A stretch of 64,000 bases of DNA from an uncultured Vibrio sp. (GCF_963675395.1 NZ_OY776222.1:930001-994000), one strand, 5' to 3'; shown: positions 1-8,956, numbered from the stretch's first letter. The notes: a model not told the origin generated them from the sequence alone. A program made the numbers and translations.

Positions 1-786
1 AGGATTGTCAATTTCACGTTTGTGATAAACAAACTTGTAGGGGATCGAGTGAATCGAAACAGGGCAAGGGAGTACTTGCAGATTTAGTGCTTTACTCCAT
101 TTCTTGGCAAACGATTGAGATACGACGCCCAGGCAGTCACGGTCGGCAACATAGAGCGCCATACCTGCAAGTGACGATGTCACTAAATCGACTTTGCGTT
201 CCTGTATCTTTTCTTTAGCCAGTTGCTCGAATCCAGTCACATTGTCCCATTTTCCAGAGAACAGACAGTGGCTCTCTGCATAAAACTGTTGTTTTGAAAG
301 TGTACCTTGGACTCTGGGGTGATTTTCTCGGCAAATGACGACCGCTTCTTCAGAATACGCATCTTCAATAACAAATGCAGAGTCTTTTGTTATGACCGTA
401 TCGATAGCTAAGTCGACTTTTTGTTGTCTTAAAAACTCAAACAGAATGTATTTTTCTGGTGGAGATTCATAAAACACCACGTTTTCTATAGGAGGCATGC
501 TATGTAGCAGAATTTCTGAACAGCAGACTTCAAAATGATTTTTATCAGATATAGCACTGCCAATGATACTTACCGCTTGCTGAAATTGAGGAAGCAATTG
601 ATGTGCGGTGGAAGTAAGAGCTATTCCGCGGCCTTTTTTAACGAACAACTGCTTATCTACGACTTGTTCTAATCGTTTTATTGCTGCGCTTACTGCCGGT
701 TGTGTCAGACCAAGTTGCTCCGCGGCCTTTGTGTAGGATTGGAACTCGGCGACGACCAGAAAAGTTTGGATAAGGTTTAAGTCCAT
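1..786 (-). CDS. LysR-family transcriptional regulator (3' part beyond window)
   Basis: Minus-strand reading frame open from an ATG at 786 to the window edge, about 262 codons visible. The N-terminus (MDLNLIQTFLVVAE, then a helix-turn-helix with LTQPAVSAAIKRLE) is a classic LysR DNA-binding domain, and the rest is the start of a periplasmic-binding-like effector domain. An in-frame ATG at 798 is an alternative start; 786 is preferred because LysR proteins usually begin MDLNL. The C-terminal end lies outside the window. LysR proteins often control a divergent neighbour, here the damaged small ORF and deaminase starting near 900-1100, but the effector and targets cannot be read from the sequence. 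Confidence 0.9.
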   Translation of the reverse strand, partial: MDLNLIQTFLVVAEFQSYTKAAEQLGLTQPAVSAAIKRLEQVVDKQLFVKKGRGIALTSTAHQLLPQFQQAVSIIGSAISDKNHFEVCCSEILLHSMPPIENVVFYESPPEKYILFEFLRQQKVDLAIDTVITKDSAFVIEDAYSEEAVVICRENHPRVQGTLSKQQFYAESHCLFSGKWDNVTGFEQLAKEKIQERKVDLVTSSLAGMALYVADRDCLGVVSQSFAKKWSKALNLQVLPCPVSIHSIPYKFVYHKREIDNP

Positions 787-872
787 AATGCCACTCATAA
801 ATTAGATTTATAGATCAACGAATTTTGACGGTGATTCTCGTCTGAAATTAGTGTTTTATCTTATAGCAGTAA

Positions 873-1106
873 TGGTATTGGAATGCGAATACCATTTTAA
901 TACATCAGCGAACTTTGGGGGAAATATGGAAAATTATTCAGTTTACGCCCGATCTTCTACTTGCGGATGTGACCGGAACCTAGGTCTACCAGGAAGTAGA
1001 TGGCAAGCCTCATCTTTGGGCGAAGACTTCAGAGCTAGAGATGGTGTTGAGTAAGGTTGAGCGCTACTATATTGCTTCGTTTTTATATAGGAAAGAAGTT
1101 AGATGA
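873..1106 (+). pseudogene. Broken small ORF overlapping the deaminase gene
   Basis: This frame is open from 873, interrupted by one TAG at 981-983, then open for 40 codons to a TGA at 1104-1106 that overlaps the ATG of the next gene (ATGA), a typical operon junction. Its reading (KIIQFTPDLLLADVTGT, stop, VYQEVDGKPHLWAKTSELEM and onward) is protein-like, while the other frame from the ATG at 926, which has a good GGGGG ribosome site, reads as low-quality sequence. The simplest explanation is a gene of about 59 codons that gained one base after its ATG at 926 and one amber codon. I do not recognise the family. Confidence 0.4.
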
Positions 1107-1528
1107 GCCAAGAGTTTATGTATCGCGCGTTGGAAATTTCGCGTAATGCTCTTCCTGAGTGTCAGCCCAACCCACCGGTAGGCTGTGTTTTAGTAAAAGA
1201 CAATCAGATAGTGTCTGAAGGTTACACTCAAGCTATCGGTGGAAAGCATGCTGAAGTTGAAGCCTTGAATGGATATAACGGTCCGTTAGAGGAAGTCACA
1301 GCTTACGTGACACTTGAGCCTTGTTCGTTTGTTGGGAGAACCCCAGCTTGTGCGGTGACATTGGTCAATTCTGGCATCAAGAAGGTAGTGGTTGCCATGC
1401 TCGATCCTGACCCTCGTAACAGCGGCCGTGGTATCGCGATCTTAGAGCAATCTGGTGTTGAAGTAGAAGTCGGCGTTTGCGGTGATGAAGTGTGTGCGTT
1501 TTTAACACCGTATTTGGGCAAATCTTAA
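1103..1528 (+). CDS. Stand-alone RibD-type pyrimidine deaminase domain protein
   Basis: A 141-residue protein of the cytidine/deoxycytidylate deaminase fold, matching only the N-terminal deaminase half of RibD (riboflavin synthesis). The zinc site is intact: HAEVEAL near residue 49 gives the His and catalytic Glu, and LEPCSFVGRTPAC near 72-84 gives both Cys. The usual His in PCxHxGRTPPC is Phe here. The reductase domain of full RibD (about 370 residues) is absent, and the 3' end is clean, so this may be a paralogue with a shifted substrate rather than the housekeeping enzyme. The start overlaps the stop of the damaged ORF upstream. Confidence 0.8.
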   Translation: MSQEFMYRALEISRNALPECQPNPPVGCVLVKDNQIVSEGYTQAIGGKHAEVEALNGYNGPLEEVTAYVTLEPCSFVGRTPACAVTLVNSGIKKVVVAMLDPDPRNSGRGIAILEQSGVEVEVGVCGDEVCAFLTPYLGKS

Positions 1529-1608
1529 TATATTTGTTGAACATAGCGTTTTAACGGTTTCAGCAGCGAGATTCTTGTCTAAACTCTTGAAAGTACTGCG
1601 GAGTAAGA

Positions 1609-1815
1609 ATGCAATTAACCCGTAAGGGGGGGACGGACTTCGAAGTACAAGTTCGAGTAACCTGGGAAGCTCAAGACATGACCCGTTTAGTTAATGAAGC
1701 GGTAAAAGAGGGCATTACTCGTCTTGCTGGTGGTGATGGGACAGTGAACGAAGCCGTTTCGGCGATTCATTTGGTTTTACCCGAAGATTGCCCCTGTGTA
1801 GGGACAACTGGCTAA
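1609..1815 (+). pseudogene. Remnant of a YegS-like lipid/diacylglycerol kinase gene
   Basis: The 68 codons align with the nucleotide-binding core of YegS/BmrU-type lipid kinases: [19 protein letters not shown] followed by [15 protein letters not shown], the diagnostic GGDGTxNE motif. The family is about 300 residues; here the frame starts inside the first strand region and stops just before the conserved PLGTANDFA segment, and the next gene starts at once on the other strand. The catalytic and C-terminal beta domains are missing, so the piece should be inactive. Seven G's in a row near 1627-1633 may be part of the damage. Confidence 0.75.
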
Positions 1816-1842
1816 ATTCATTTTGTGGATGAGTGTTCATTG

Positions 1843-3465
1843 TCACTCTTCATCCTTGGCAACCACATAGCAAACCGAGAAAGGAACGTTAAGGCGGTGA
1901 AACTCTTTAATCCAACGCCATTGGTTATCCTGTAGTTTGTCGCCCGGGCCTTTCACTTCAATCCATTCAAATTGTTCGTCTTTAAACGCTATTAAATCTG
2001 GCATCCCGTTTCGGTAGAGCTTGAGGTCGCTGAGTTGGATTTCAAAAAGCGCTATCAACATGGATGTAGGGATAGTGGTAAGTGCGAGTTCAATCATCGC
2101 TTTGCTAACCATGCCCCAGTGAACAAAGGGGTTGCTGATCCCGAATTTCACATCGTATTTATCGAGTAGTGTATCTGTCTTTCCGGCAGCTAGATTTTGG
2201 AGTGCGGAGGTTATTAAGTCTTCACGTTTGGTTGCAAAGTCAGCATGGTACAAATCGAGCGGACGATGTTGGTAAGCATTAATAAAAGCGCCTTCTATGG
2301 GAGCAAAAAGCGCATCCCAAAAAGTTAATCCAAACAGCGAGTTGAGCAACGTGTTTTCGGCATAAAACACTTGCCATCCCAAGCGTTCAAAGTGCTCTTT
2401 GGCAGCAAGCTCTACGCGGTGTTGGGTTAAATCCAGCTCAACGTGATATTCATTGCATTTGGGTTTCTGAGCTCTGGGTATTTTTTGCCCCAGCTTGCGC
2501 TTTAACCGTTGTTCTAGCTTTTGTGCCACTTCGAACTCAGCGACATCGATAGGTGAATTAAGCATTTCCGTGACAATGTCACAAAATAAAGTGTCTTGTT
2601 GTAACTTATCATAGATACGTGCTCGACGTTCTCTACTTGGGGTAAGTCTTGTCTGCGTAAAAATCTCCAGTGCTGTTTCTAGCTCATTAATACGTTCGTA
2701 ATCGCGAGCGATGTCATTCAGCATGTGCTCGCGTTTTCTGTCTATATAGTCGTGTGAGACTTTCTTAGGCATCGCTTCGATGAGAAGAGCAAGGTTGGAT
2801 TTATCTTTCCGGTCAAACTGCCAATAAAGGTTGGCGAGTTGGCTGAGTTCAATAAACCGGTCAATTTGCTCACGCGAATCAAAGAATCGCCGTTCTTTAC
2901 TCAATTGATATTGCTCGAACTGATGCAGCCCCAGGTCATCGAGTACGAACTGACTCAAATCTTGGTGAGTGTTGGCGAAGAACAGAGTGAGCAATACATC
3001 GATCATATGTGCAGAATTGAGTTTGATGACCGTAAAGTCAAGCTGGTCATAACGATCAAACTTGGTGTTACTCAAACATTCAACGAGCGCATTTTTTTTA
3101 AGTGATTTGGGCTGTTCTGGATAAAGCGCAGAGATTTCCGGTTTTGTGAGTAAGTTCGCCGCTAGCTCTTGGTGAGAAAGTGTAGGAGAGAGCGAAACGA
3201 GCTCTTGTTGACTCAACTCTATGAGTACTTCATCTATGGAAGGTATTTCTTGATAACTCAGTTTATCACGGCGAAACCAGCACCCTTTTCGGCTGTATAA
3301 ACGCACTAAAAGACATTGGGCGTGCTTGCTCAATGCCTCAAACGAATGTAGCCACTCGTGCTCTTCTTCCGTCAGCAAGTCGTTGTACCATCTTATTGCA
3401 TGGTGGGTAAGTTTAAAGAAGTTTTCTAGATAGTAGTCTGGAGCGAGTTCGACAGTGTTTTCCAT
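1843..3465 (-). CDS. FAN1-like VRR-NUC structure-specific nuclease
   Basis: A 540-residue protein ending in a VRR-NUC domain with the PD-(D/E)XK signature: GMPDLIAFKD near residue 487 and EWIEVKGPGD about twenty residues on, which supply the metal-binding Asp, Glu and Lys. The N-terminal part (LLVRLYSRKGCWFRRDKLSY) resembles the DNA-binding region of bacterial FAN1 homologues, which are about 550 residues long. FAN1 enzymes cut 5' flaps and help unhook interstrand crosslinks. The gene stands alone; its stop is 28 bp from the yegS remnant. The ATG at 3465 has no clear ribosome site, so expression may be low. Confidence 0.82.
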   Translation of the reverse strand: MENTVELAPDYYLENFFKLTHHAIRWYNDLLTEEEHEWLHSFEALSKHAQCLLVRLYSRKGCWFRRDKLSYQEIPSIDEVLIELSQQELVSLSPTLSHQELAANLLTKPEISALYPEQPKSLKKNALVECLSNTKFDRYDQLDFTVIKLNSAHMIDVLLTLFFANTHQDLSQFVLDDLGLHQFEQYQLSKERRFFDSREQIDRFIELSQLANLYWQFDRKDKSNLALLIEAMPKKVSHDYIDRKREHMLNDIARDYERINELETALEIFTQTRLTPSRERRARIYDKLQQDTLFCDIVTEMLNSPIDVAEFEVAQKLEQRLKRKLGQKIPRAQKPKCNEYHVELDLTQHRVELAAKEHFERLGWQVFYAENTLLNSLFGLTFWDALFAPIEGAFINAYQHRPLDLYHADFATKREDLITSALQNLAAGKTDTLLDKYDVKFGISNPFVHWGMVSKAMIELALTTIPTSMLIALFEIQLSDLKLYRNGMPDLIAFKDEQFEWIEVKGPGDKLQDNQWRWIKEFHRLNVPFSVCYVVAKDEE

Positions 3466-3480
3466 AAACGAATAAAAATA

Positions 3481-3513
3481 AAAAAGGCTTAATCCATAGG
3501 TTAAGCCTTTTTC
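3481..3513 (-). terminator. Rho-independent terminator of the OFA-type MFS gene
   Basis: Inverted repeat AAAAAGGCTTAA / TTAAGCCTTTTT with a 9-nt loop, flanked by A- and T-runs so it can work in both directions. It lies directly after the minus-strand MFS gene and just upstream of the FAN1-like gene. Confidence 0.85.
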
Positions 3514-3541
3514 GAATCAATTTCTGCAAATCAATGAGAGA

Positions 3542-4774
3542 TTACGCACTTTTCAGCTGTGCTACTTTTGCTTCAGTGAGCGGTTTTGTAATAAACGCGA
3601 GTACGATACATACCGCCATCATAACTGCAGATACAGTGTAAGCGAGTGTATAACCTTCGCCGTTTGTCATTGAGAAGCCAACGACGGCTGCGCCGATTGC
3701 ACCACCGATACCCCATGCCGTGTAAAGCACGCCGTAGTTTGTACCGTAGTTTTTCAAGCCGTAGAATTCAGCGGTTAGCGTCGGGAATACCGCTAGAAGT
3801 GTGCCGTAACCTACAGCAGCGATTGCTGTACCAATGATAAGCGTGAATTCAGAATCGAATGTTGCGAACAACACCATGTTTACGCCTTGCAGAACAAACG
3901 CAAGTAGAAGCGTACGAACACCACCAATTTTATCTGCAAGTATACCAGCTGCAACACGACCGCCTGAGTTGAATACTGCAAGAATAGATGCAAGGTAAAC
4001 CGCATTTGGCAAGTTAGCTTGAACGCTCGCGATGGTGGTGATGTTACCAATGATCATCAGACCAACAGAAGCCGCGAACGCATACATGATCCATAGCGAG
4101 TAGAACTGTGGCGTTTTTAGCATGGCTTTCCAAGTTAGGTCATCTGATTTCTTCAGCGCTTTCGGTGCCTGACCTTGTTTTAGTTTAGGCTCTGCTGGCG
4201 TGTAGTCTGCTGGTGGATTGTTGATGGTCGCTGCTAGAGGGACCGCGATAGCAAGAATACCAATACCAAGAACCAAAAAGCTGGTTTGAATACCCATACT
4301 GTCAATCAATGAAGATGTTACAGGTGCCAGGTAGATAGCTGCTAGGCCAAAACCTGCTGCGATGATGCCGTTAACCATGCCTTTCTTCGATGCGTGGAAC
4401 CACTTCATAGCCGAAGGTGACAAACACGCGTAACCAAAACCGATACCTGCGCCCGTGATAACACCAAACGTAATGTTCAGCATTAGAGGAGAATTCACAA
4501 AGCCAGATGCGATCATACCCAGACCCGTTAACACAGTACCTAGGATAAGGATCAAACGTGGCCCCATACGGTCTTGTAGGATGCCTGCAACAAGAAGACA
4601 GATAGAGAAGGTGATGGTTGCAGTAGCGTATGGTGCAGAAGCCTCTGCAGCAGTCCAGCCGGATTCTGTTACCAGTGCCTTGTTGAATACACTCCAAGCA
4701 TACAGGATGCCAAGACAAAGGTTGATGCAGAAACCTGCTAGCAGAATGCGCATCGCTTTATCAATCTTGCTCAT
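3542..4774 (-). CDS. OFA-family MFS carboxylate transporter (oxalate/formate or lactate type)
   Basis: A 410-residue inner-membrane protein with about 12 hydrophobic helices. The N-terminal LLAGFCINLCLGILYAWSVF is characteristic of the oxalate:formate antiporter (OFA) branch of the major facilitator superfamily, and a DRMGPRLIL loop follows helix 2 as in MFS carriers. OFA members move small monocarboxylates such as formate, oxalate, lactate or pyruvate; the substrate cannot be chosen from sequence alone. It is monocistronic, with a terminator at 3481-3513 and a 625-bp upstream region. The ATG at 4774 follows a purine-rich GAGAGAAAAA ribosome site. Confidence 0.85.
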   Translation of the reverse strand: MSKIDKAMRILLAGFCINLCLGILYAWSVFNKALVTESGWTAAEASAPYATATITFSICLLVAGILQDRMGPRLILILGTVLTGLGMIASGFVNSPLMLNITFGVITGAGIGFGYACLSPSAMKWFHASKKGMVNGIIAAGFGLAAIYLAPVTSSLIDSMGIQTSFLVLGIGILAIAVPLAATINNPPADYTPAEPKLKQGQAPKALKKSDDLTWKAMLKTPQFYSLWIMYAFAASVGLMIIGNITTIASVQANLPNAVYLASILAVFNSGGRVAAGILADKIGGVRTLLLAFVLQGVNMVLFATFDSEFTLIIGTAIAAVGYGTLLAVFPTLTAEFYGLKNYGTNYGVLYTAWGIGGAIGAAVVGFSMTNGEGYTLAYTVSAVMMAVCIVLAFITKPLTEAKVAQLKSA

Positions 4775-5399
4775 TTTTTCTCTCGGTTAACTCTCTTAGC
4801 AGGAGCCTGCAACCTTCACTGTCACACAGTATTGGGAAAGGCCTCTTGCTCCAACATTTGAGAGTGGTTTGTTTAAAGGTGTTTTTTCTCAAAATAAGTT
4901 TGCGTTTTTCAACAATTGACGCAATTGGCGCGGATTATAACCAATAAAACTGTGATTGGAATCTCTTTTGGGTATTCAATTTAAAAATAATTTGAATCTA
5001 TAAAACCATTTGTACATAAGAGATTTTAGATGTAAATGAGATGTTGCCGATGGATGGGGCATCTTAAAGATAAACGAAGTATGGTAGTGAAAGCATAAGA
5101 ACCTATTGACATTATGCATCCAGTTCACATTTTAGGATAAAAATTACAGAGTATTTCTGTGTTAACGATTTGTGACAAAAGAACCTTAAATAAGCTATTT
5201 TCTAGCTAAGTGTTGGATATAAAGGATTTATAAAAATTAACTTGTTAACCTTTTGTAATACAGTGAGTTGGTTGGTAGGGTTGGTCATTAAATGTACGAA
5301 AAATGTGCTTGTAATTGCACGTTAGATGAGCAGAATGTAGTGAAAAATGAGTTTTCATTTATGAAGGGATGCTTTTTTCGATTTATTGTGAGGTAACTT
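4775..5399. other. Gene-free divergent promoter region
   Basis: No convincing ORF. The region is AT-rich and must hold the promoters of the MFS gene (minus) and the small membrane protein (plus). I see no hairpin or operator clear enough to name; TTTGTGACA near 5169-5177 is only half of a CRP-like site. Confidence 0.6.
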
Positions 5400-5756
5400 A
5401 TGAAACTGTTCCTAGTGCTTATCGCTTCTGTTTCTGCAGGTGTGGCATCGGCAGAGCATTTCCATTCCTTTATGTTAGGTCTTTCTATCGCTTCTTTGGC
5501 TGTAGGTAGTTGCTACTTTTTGGCTTTTCGTAGCTCTCGTTTCCCGCAACTTGCGCTGTTCTTACTGATTTGTGGCATGTTGTCAAAATTAGCCATCACC
5601 GTTACTGGTGTGTTGTGGGGGATGTCAGCGGAGCTTATAACGTCGCCGATTGTGTTTGCTTTGTCTTACTTCTTCTTCTCTCTTGTAGTGACTTACTTGT
5701 GGTTCACTTACCGCGAAAGTATTACTCATATACCAGAGCGCTTTAAGGCAGCTTAA
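5400..5756 (+). CDS. Small inner-membrane protein of unknown function
   Basis: 118 residues with about four hydrophobic helices (roughly residues 3-18, 25-44, 50-72 and 80-103). The first could be a cleaved signal (ASVSAGVASAEHFHS) or the first helix. There is a good ribosome site (GAGGTAAC) before the ATG, and a strong terminator follows at 5774, so it is a real monocistronic gene. No enzymatic motif was seen and I do not recognise the family. Confidence 0.7.
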   Translation: MKLFLVLIASVSAGVASAEHFHSFMLGLSIASLAVGSCYFLAFRSSRFPQLALFLLICGMLSKLAITVTGVLWGMSAELITSPIVFALSYFFFSLVVTYLWFTYRESITHIPERFKAA

Positions 5757-5773
5757 GAACCATTCAGAACATT

Positions 5774-5812
5774 AAAAAGGGCCAGTAAGATTTTCTTACT
5801 GGCCCTTTTTTG
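5774..5812. terminator. Bidirectional rho-independent terminator
   Basis: Perfect stem AAAAAGGGCCAGTAAGA / TCTTACTGGCCCTTTTT with a short loop and T-run, placed between two convergent genes (the small membrane protein and the DcuC-type carrier), so it can end both transcripts. Confidence 0.92.
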
Positions 5813-5834
5813 GCGTTTATTTCGTGATGCTTGG

Positions 5835-7202
5835 TTATGCTGACATTGGTACCAACACCATTGTGCCTACGATAACCGTTATTAACCCTGCCAGTACAGG
5901 TACAGAGGTACGTTTAACGACCTCGAATGGACTGATTTTCGCCATACCTGATGTTGCTACCACCACGCCTGAAACTGGAGAAATGGTACGACCTAGGTTT
6001 GATGCTTGCAGCATTGGAATGATTAAGAATGCAGGGTTTAGCCCCATTTTGGCTGCCAGCGAAGGAGCAAGCTCTACGAATGCGTAGAAAGGTGCGTTAC
6101 CAGAACCTGTAGCGATTGCTGCAGCAACGGTTAACGCAGTCAAAATAAGCATCAGAGCCACACCACCTGCACCTGCTTGATCCGCTAGATGAAGAAGGTT
6201 GTCAATTGCACCGATAGACATCAAGCCTTGGGCAAATACACCAGCGGCCACTAATAGCATTACCACGCCTTTGAATGCATCAGCCATACCTTCGTAACAC
6301 GAATCTAAATCTTCTAGCGATTTTTTGCCATCAAACTTGTTCACGAAGTAGTGAATTAGCGCTCCAAGGAAAATGGAACCAACAACGATGGTGTAGATAT
6401 CTAGGCTTAATCCAGGGATGGTACGTCCGTTAAAGAGAAATACGCCGATGATCGGTAAGAATGGTAATGCTGCGTAAAACGCAGGGGCATCCGCTTTGAT
6501 TTCTGATACGTCAATTTTTTCCATTGGCGTATTGTCTTTCTTATCCAGATATTTGTTCCAAAAGAACGCAGCTACAGCCATGACTATGATGGCACAAATC
6601 GATACAGGCAGAACGGTTTGCACAGCAAATACGTCAAGAGCAAGTCCTGATTTCTCTGCAGCGATAACCACGTCGCCAGAGGTCGGAGAAAGAATGATCG
6701 CTGCTGGTGAAGCACAGACTGCAACTGCTGCGGGGCGTGAGATCCCCATCGCAACCATCATTGGGAACAATGTTGCCATTAACAGCACACCCAACCCAGT
6801 TGCCGAGCTTACGGCTAAAGACATTAAGCAAGCGACAATGTAGGCCGCAGCTAAAAGTACATAAGGAGACTTAATCACTGAAAGCGGTTTAGAGAACTGT
6901 TTTACGACGACGTTGTTTGCGCCAATGTGTGTCATGTAAGACGCAAAGCCACAAAGCAACATGATCTGCATACCTAGGCCGCCACCACGGTACTGAAGCA
7001 TGTATTTAACGTATTCTAATGAGTCCGTTACCATATTACCGGTCGAGGTAATGCTTGATGGTAATACTTGATGGCCTAACACGCCAGTTAAGAGAAGCAA
7101 GCTAATACCTGCGGTTAAAAGCACGCCAGCCGCTTTATAGCCTTTGACAATGAAATAGCCCACTGCAATGGTCACTATTAAGCCAATTAAGAGCTCTAGC
7201 AT
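5835..7202 (-). CDS. DcuC-family C4-dicarboxylate transporter
   Basis: 455 residues, about 12 transmembrane helices, close to the usual 450-460 of the DcuC family of anaerobic C4-dicarboxylate carriers (fumarate/succinate exchange or succinate efflux). Family-like segments include the N-terminal MLELLIGLIVTIAVGYFIVK and the conserved region with GSGNAPFYAFVELAP, NLGRTISPVSGVVVA near the C-terminus. The frame is open upstream to 7286, but the ATG at 7202 has a strong ribosome site (GGAGGTCC) and the natural family N-terminus, so that start is used. The gene is monocistronic and faces a terminator at 5774-5812. Confidence 0.87.
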   Translation of the reverse strand: MLELLIGLIVTIAVGYFIVKGYKAAGVLLTAGISLLLLTGVLGHQVLPSSITSTGNMVTDSLEYVKYMLQYRGGGLGMQIMLLCGFASYMTHIGANNVVVKQFSKPLSVIKSPYVLLAAAYIVACLMSLAVSSATGLGVLLMATLFPMMVAMGISRPAAVAVCASPAAIILSPTSGDVVIAAEKSGLALDVFAVQTVLPVSICAIIVMAVAAFFWNKYLDKKDNTPMEKIDVSEIKADAPAFYAALPFLPIIGVFLFNGRTIPGLSLDIYTIVVGSIFLGALIHYFVNKFDGKKSLEDLDSCYEGMADAFKGVVMLLVAAGVFAQGLMSIGAIDNLLHLADQAGAGGVALMLILTALTVAAAIATGSGNAPFYAFVELAPSLAAKMGLNPAFLIIPMLQASNLGRTISPVSGVVVATSGMAKISPFEVVKRTSVPVLAGLITVIVGTMVLVPMSA

Positions 7203-7511
7203 AAGGACCTCCAGATGTAATGACAAAAAAGGATAAAACTGTTTCAATTTATGCAAGGGAATGTACAGAATTCTTGTCTGTGGCACGAGTTGAATCTGGG
7301 ACTTACATGATCTAAAACAAATAATAAATTAGTAAGTAAATGCAATGCATTATTTTGTTTAATTATGGTTGTGTGGGTTATATATGCTAATTTGTATCAA
7401 TGTTAATGAAATATAATACTGGGTTAGAACTCATGCATTAACACTGGGCGTGGACGGAAAATGTTCAAAATGGCTACTTGCAACCTGACTTTGAGTGAAT
7501 GAGTACCTGAA

Positions 7512-7545
7512 GAAAAAAGCCCCGACGAGTCGGAGCTTTAATTTG
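7512..7545 (-). terminator. Terminator of the desaturase gene
   Basis: On the minus strand, AAGCTCCGACTCGTCGGGGCTTTTTT forms a GC-rich stem (AGCTCCGAC / GTCGGGGCT, with one G-T pair) followed by six T's, 16 bp past the desaturase stop codon. Confidence 0.8.
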
Positions 7546-7560
7546 ATTGTTGATTCAGGA

Positions 7561-8685
7561 TTACGCGTATCGACGAACCATGAGATTCCAGCTGTGCTGT
7601 TGTCTTTCAAACTCCGCTTTGATCTGCTGATACTTAAGTTTGCAGACCGAATATTCATACTTTTTAACCACGTCTGCTGTCTTTTTACTAATCAGTTCTT
7701 TTCGAACCTCATAGTACTCCTGCATATGATGAACCAGAGAATCAAACTCGTGCTGAAGTTGGTCGAGAATAGGCTGTGTGTTTGGTTTCGATTCCAGTTT
7801 CTCTCTGGTCTTCTTCAACAATTGGGTCGCACGGGCTTTTTCTATTCTAAAGGCAGGGGTCGTACGTAATTTTGAGGTTATTCCAAACCAGGAGCACGAT
7901 TTGATCAACCACTTGGTTGGGTCGTAATGCCACCAATAAACACCATTTCGGTAATCGTTCTCGAAAATATGATGGAAATTATGGTAACCCTCACCAAAGG
8001 TAAAGAAGGCCAAAACACCGTTATCGCGTGCAGTATTTTTGTCGGTAAACGTCTGCTTACCCCAGATATGAGCTAATGAATTGATAAAGAAGGTTGTATG
8101 GTGACTCATAAACAGACGAACTGCACCCACAACTAAAAGCATGCCCCAAACATCACCATAAATGAGTCCTAAGGCAACCGGAAAGCCGATATTTGTCACT
8201 AGCGCAAGTGGAACATAGTAATCATGTTGCCACATTACTATCTTGTCACGTTTAAGGTCACGACAGTTGGTGTAGTCGTTTTCTCTTGATTTGTTGTGAT
8301 CACGTAACATCCAGCCTATATGCGAGTACCAGAAGCCACGCTTGGCAGAATAAGGGTCTTTATCGTTGTTATCCACGTGCTTATGGTGTACTCGGTGGTC
8401 AGAAGACCAGTGTAATGCGCTGTTTTGCAGTGAAAAGGCACCGCCTAGAGCAAATACGAAACGTAAAACTGGATGAGCTTCGTATGTTTTGTGGCTCCAA
8501 AGACGATGATAGCCCGCAGTAATTGATAAATTGGTAAAACTGAACGCGACGATGCCCCATATTAAGTGCTCCCAACCCAGCCCAAAACGGTAGGCGTAAC
8601 AAGGGGTAACAATGAAGGTAACAATGAAGCTGGTAAAAAATATTATTATATTCAACCAGATAAGAGGTGGTTTGTTTTGAGTCAC
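7561..8685 (-). CDS. Membrane delta-9 acyl-CoA-type fatty acid desaturase
   Basis: A 374-residue membrane di-iron desaturase of the SCD/DesC type, which inserts a cis double bond into acyl chains using O2. The three histidine boxes are present: HRLWSH, HRVHH and EGYHNFHH. Hydrophobic pairs of helices lie before the first box and in the middle. The C-terminal ~100 residues are charged and helical (KARATQLLKKTREKLESK), likely cytoplasmic coiled coil. The frame extends to a TTG at 8712, but a GTG at 8685 has a good AGGAAAAC ribosome site and is chosen. A FabR-like inverted repeat just upstream suggests control by unsaturated fatty acid status. Confidence 0.88.
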   Translation of the reverse strand: MTQNKPPLIWLNIIIFFTSFIVTFIVTPCYAYRFGLGWEHLIWGIVAFSFTNLSITAGYHRLWSHKTYEAHPVLRFVFALGGAFSLQNSALHWSSDHRVHHKHVDNNDKDPYSAKRGFWYSHIGWMLRDHNKSRENDYTNCRDLKRDKIVMWQHDYYVPLALVTNIGFPVALGLIYGDVWGMLLVVGAVRLFMSHHTTFFINSLAHIWGKQTFTDKNTARDNGVLAFFTFGEGYHNFHHIFENDYRNGVYWWHYDPTKWLIKSCSWFGITSKLRTTPAFRIEKARATQLLKKTREKLESKPNTQPILDQLQHEFDSLVHHMQEYYEVRKELISKKTADVVKKYEYSVCKLKYQQIKAEFERQQHSWNLMVRRYA

Positions 8686-8713
8686 AATGTTTTCCTGACT
8701 TTGAGCTAACAAC

Positions 8714-8747
8714 TGTACGCTAGATTATCAGCGTACACGTGTAAGTC
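8714..8747. promoter_or_regulatory. FabR-like operator upstream of the desaturase
   Basis: Half sites TGTACGCT (8714-8721) and AGCGTACA (8730-8737) are exact reverse complements 8 bp apart, and the second continues as AGCGTACACGTGTAAG, an imperfect palindrome. Both halves match the AGCGTACA-type half site I recall for FabR, the TetR-family repressor of unsaturated fatty acid genes. They sit about 30-60 bp upstream of the chosen desaturase start. Regulation is inferred from motif and context. Confidence 0.55.
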
Positions 8748-8956
8748 AAATTGAAGTTATACAATTGTGATGATTCTTATAGTATATAGCTAATAAATCT
8801 GTCGGCACATTTTGCTTTTAATTAAATAATGAGTAGTATTAAAAAATGAACTTTGGCTTAAGCTATGTAAAATCTACCGGTAAGTTAGGCTTGTTTTGGT
8901 AGAAAATGCTAAGGTTATTTGGAAGAGCAGAATATATAAGAATATAGGAACACGTA

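Noticed and set aside
5160..5200. CRP-like site TTTGTGACA in the 4.8-5.4 kb gap
   Set aside because: Only one half site is convincing; the mirror half is absent.
8686..8712. TTG start at 8712 for the desaturase
   Set aside because: No ribosome site, whereas the GTG at 8685 has AGGAAAAC at good spacing.
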